Shown: piece after piece, positions 60,901 through 64,000 of the stretch | Layout: every line of letters starts with the position of its first letter | Position numbering within the stretch: the stretch's first letter is position 1 | From: Dipetalonema caudispina | Taxonomy: Eukaryota > Nematoda > Chromadorea > Rhabditida > Onchocercidae | Assembly: GCA_013365325.1 (NCBI GenBank) | Contig: JABVXV010000013.1 | Location: 116,579 to 180,578 of the forward strand | Direction: 5' to 3' | DNA: 64,000 nt | Notes under the pieces: generated by a model | What the model saw: the letters and a program-made list of their open reading frames with translations, nothing else | Told to the model about the DNA's origin: nothing | Database searches by the model: none | Position numbers and translations under genes: made by a program

Positions 60901-63432
60901 ATAATATTTTCCACAATAATATTATATTCTTATGAAATTTGCATCAAATGCGAAATTTTTTTTTTTTTTGGCAATTGGAAACGAGAGAGAAATTGAAACT
61001 TGAATAGTGTATAATTTTTAGTTTTTTTTTTTTTCGAATCGTAGACACTATGATTCATATGGTGATGAGCTTCAATTAATGATTATTTCTTTTTTATTCT
61101 TTTATTTTTTCATTCTTTTTTTTTTTTTTTATTTTTAAAGGAATGAATCGTTGATTGAAAAGATAATTTTAAAGTGTAATTTACTTTTTTCTTTTTAAAC
61201 AGCACATTATTTTATGCGTCATTGCATTCATATTTCTTATGGTCTAATTTAAATTGGAAAATTCATGCAAAATACAAAACTGATAAGTTTTTATAAGTTT
61301 ATTGGTTTTTTTTTTTTTTTTTTTTCAAGTAAAACTAACGATTACTTCATGTATTCATTGATCATCCTTTTCAAATTTTATTGGTTTTTTTTTTTTTTTA
61401 TTTTTTATTTTTTACCTTTTTTTAATCAATAAATTCTTGATTTCATTTTCATTCTTTCTCTACAACTACTTAAGAATATCTCGTACTCGAAAATTTGTAC
61501 TACAAACAAACAGCAATTTTTTTTTTTAATTTAATAAGAGCTTCGAATTTTTTGCGATTTTCTGGTAGATTATCGAGTATAAGTTAACGAGCAATATTTT
61601 TGTTTAACAATTCGAATTCAATTATGATAATTTTTGGAATAAGTAGGATATTTTTTGATATACTAGCAAATTATGTATGCGATTGATAAATGATAACACA
61701 TTGATTGCTACTTTTTTTTTTTTTTCGTTCAATTACAATATTATCTCTATTTCAATCATTTTTTCTCATTGTATTTGTTCAACTTCTCCTACAACAATGT
61801 TAACTTAATGCTTATTCTGTTAATGATAAAATAACTCGAAAATTATGTTGGAAATATAAGTGTGTTGAAGAAGTGGAAATATTTACGGATAATAAAATTT
61901 ATGCAATCAAATTTTCCTTTTATTGATTTCGTTTATCTTGAAGAAAGAAATAATAATCTACTTAAACAAGTATAAAACTGTCGAAATTTTTCCTTTCATT
62001 GTAGATGGAGAGAAAGAGAAAGAGAGAGAGAGAAAGGAAGAGATGAAGCAGGAAAAGTAAACTTAGTCCTGAAATACTAACTTTTCTTTAGTAAGAAGTA
62101 TTTCACAAAATACTAACTTTTCTTTTTTTTTTTTTTTTTTTATTTTAAGCATTTCTATGAATTCTTGCAATTACTTCTTGGTTGCTATGTAAATTATGGC
62201 CGGATCAGCTATTGTGGATATTTAGTTAGACATATATACATTTTATTATACTGCAATTTTTACAACGATATAGCAAGGCGTGAATTGTGAAAAACATATG
62301 TACTAAGGCTATTTAATCCAAAATAAGCTTAAAATTTAAACTTTTCTTTTTCTTCTTGAATTGAAAAGAGGCAAAAAAAAACTAATCAAATGAATTTTTA
62401 AAGACTTAAAAATGGAAGCTATATCTGTTAAATGCAAAATACTAGTTGTTTGAAAGCAAAAGGAATAACTTGATAGGATTTAGGATCGATAAATAGATGC
62501 CTAGTTATAAGTCTACTTGTCGCCTATATATCTGGAAAAAAAAAAAAAAAAAAAAAGAAGATAAATATTGAAAGTTATGCTGCCTATATGTAAAAAAAAT
62601 GATAAATATTGAAAAATAATTGATTAATAAAAGATTGCATGATAGGAATAAAAATATTTTGATCATTTTTTTCTATCAATTTTTTTCTTTTTTTTTTTTT
62701 TTTTTCGATTTTATTCTTCTGTATTAGATGATAGAAATAGAAAATATAATGTTAGGAGACATATATATTTTTCTTAACATAAACAATTTAAATAAAATAA
62801 GCCAAAATGTTGCAATCGTTGCTATGGGTTGCGACGCTGTTCGATCAGTCACATCACTATTTGTTTGCTCCCGCACTAATATCTTAACTATTCGTTATCT
62901 ATTTTAATAATTATTCAATTATTATTATCACCATTTTAATGTTTTTTCTTGGAGCTATTATTGATCATTGATAAGTTAATTAGATTGATCAGCTAATGAT
63001 TCACTTCAAAGTAACTCCAATTATTGCCTATACATCACCATTTGATAAGTTGCACAATTTGAGTTTTTAATGGTATTAAATATGTTTGTCAGTAAATTTA
63101 AAAAATTTTTTAAATTTGATAGATTATATTAAAAAAAAAAAAAAAACTGAAAAATTTATCAATGAAATGAATCGAAAATAGGACATACTTTTCCATTTGT
63201 CAACCATTAGCACACAATTATTTGTACATTTATGTACGATTATTTATGTGCAAGGTTCAGACAATGAATGTTTTTTTTTTTAAATTCGTCAATTTAAAAA
63301 GTAATTTACATGCTGTTCGAATAATGTAAAAGAAAACAAAACGAATCTTTTTGTAATTTTTTGCATAAATTTGAATTAAAAACAAATAAAGTAAATTGTA
63401 CTACGTAAGGATAAATTTGAAAATTATTGAGT

Positions 63433-63617
63433 TTAGACGAAATCATTAAAATTACCAAATTTTGTTTGGCCAGTAATCAGTGGAATAGATTTTTCCATGA
63501 TGTTGTCGTCATTCAAACTAGAAGAAGGAAAAATTTCCAGAATTGTAGGAATAATTTGAATCATTTCTCGGTTTGAAAATAATTTATACATTCCAATTAA
63601 TTCATCGTCAAGTTTCA
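63433..63617 (-). CDS. Possible last exon of an unidentified gene
   Basis: On the minus strand a TTAATTAAG acceptor (ending 63618) is followed by 185 bp open to TAA at 63435-63433, about 60 residues: KLDDELIGMYKLFSNREMIQ, then IIPTILEIFP, a Ser/Asp stretch and a GQTKFGNFNDFV end. The mix of charged and aliphatic residues is more protein-like than the AT-driven frames around it. I do not recognise the family. If real, the rest of the gene lies beyond 64000, since the 380 bases upstream show no further exon. Confidence 0.4.
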
Positions 63618-64000
63618 CTTAATTAAGCAAAGATAAATAGGATCATATGATGCATTTCAATAATCTTTAACAAATTTTTACTTAATGAAATCTTTTATGA
63701 CCTTACTAAAATACAAAATATTTTCTGCTTACTCTCGGTATTTTTTTATATCTTACCAAAATTGCTAAAATATAATGGTTTTGTCATCTTGCTTAAAATT
63801 ATAACTTTTCATTTATTTGAATTTTTGAAATTAAAATTATACCTAACGAATTGTATCATTTATGTTTGTTTACGAAAAAAAAATTATGACGAAAAATCAT
63901 TTTTCAAATTTTATACAATAAAAATTTGCAAGGAAAAAAGGGTGAAAATTTTGTGATGCATTTTGCAATGAATGTGCTACTTTAGTTACATTTATCATTA
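63618..64000. other. AT-rich end of window
   Basis: Possible intron of the preceding minus-strand exon, or intergenic. A 64-codon plus-strand frame (63762-63956) is Leu/Ile/Lys/Phe-rich and unsupported. Confidence 0.45.

Larger units (their letters stand above)
56898..63432. other. Gene-free AT-rich DNA dense in poly-T tracts
   Basis: No credible exon on either strand. From about 58.9 to 62.7 kb the plus strand carries many T tracts of 10-26 bp and few A tracts. A CT repeat lies at about 58386-58407 and a GA repeat at about 62010-62035. It may be intergenic or a long intron of a minus-strand gene whose last exon starts at 63617; I cannot tell. Confidence 0.55.

Noticed and set aside
1..64000. 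CRISPR arrays, bacterial operons, prophage, or Wolbachia-type insertions
   Set aside because: All recognisable genes have eukaryotic introns; repeats found are microsatellites, minisatellites and local duplications without spacer structure.

Overview
The window looks like nuclear DNA of a parasitic nematode, most likely a spirurid or filarial species. The DNA is very AT-rich and full of poly-A/poly-T tracts and short tandem repeats. Genes are split into short exons by introns of about 50-700 bp ending in T-rich ...CAG/AAG/TAG acceptors. The gene families fit a nematode: a receptor-type guanylate cyclase of the GCY kind, a nematode-type extended globin, a DHRS1-type short-chain dehydrogenase and a metazoan RIF1. 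I cannot name the species. All gene models were built by eye from reading frames, splice sites and intron phase, with no alignment or RNA evidence.

Layout. Positions 1-6.9 kb are intergenic. Two related genes for Id/extramacrochaetae-like HLH proteins lie on the + strand about 9.4 kb apart (7452-8290 and 17719-18498). They are surrounded by long gene-free DNA holding closely spaced E-box pairs, a SOX-like palindrome and a few GC-richer islands. A tRNA-Val(CAC) lies between them at 12168-12240. From 18.5 to 26.9 kb I see no gene. A 20-exon receptor guanylate cyclase (about 1,070 aa) spans 26967-34351 (+). It converges on a five-exon globin with a predicted N-myristoylation site (35431-37695, -). 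A DHRS1-like dehydrogenase (43778-46400, -) has a decayed inverted copy of its middle part at 39777-40430 (+). A RIF1 homologue of at least 21 exons fills 48308-56096 (-). A 39-bp minisatellite sits just upstream of RIF1. The remaining 57-64 kb is AT-rich and poly-T-rich, with one possible terminal exon of an unidentified gene at 63433-63617 (-).

How the parts may work together. The two HLH proteins lack a usable DNA-binding basic region and would be expected to sequester other bHLH factors. The E-boxes around them fit regulation by, or feedback on, such factors (inference). The cyclase is intact as a reading frame, but both metal-binding aspartates of its catalytic domain are replaced, so it may be a receptor with altered or lost catalysis. 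The RIF1 model has the SILK + RVxF docking pair for protein phosphatase 1 and the conserved C-terminal domain, so a role in replication timing is likely. No CRISPR, prophage, plasmid or operon-type feature is present.
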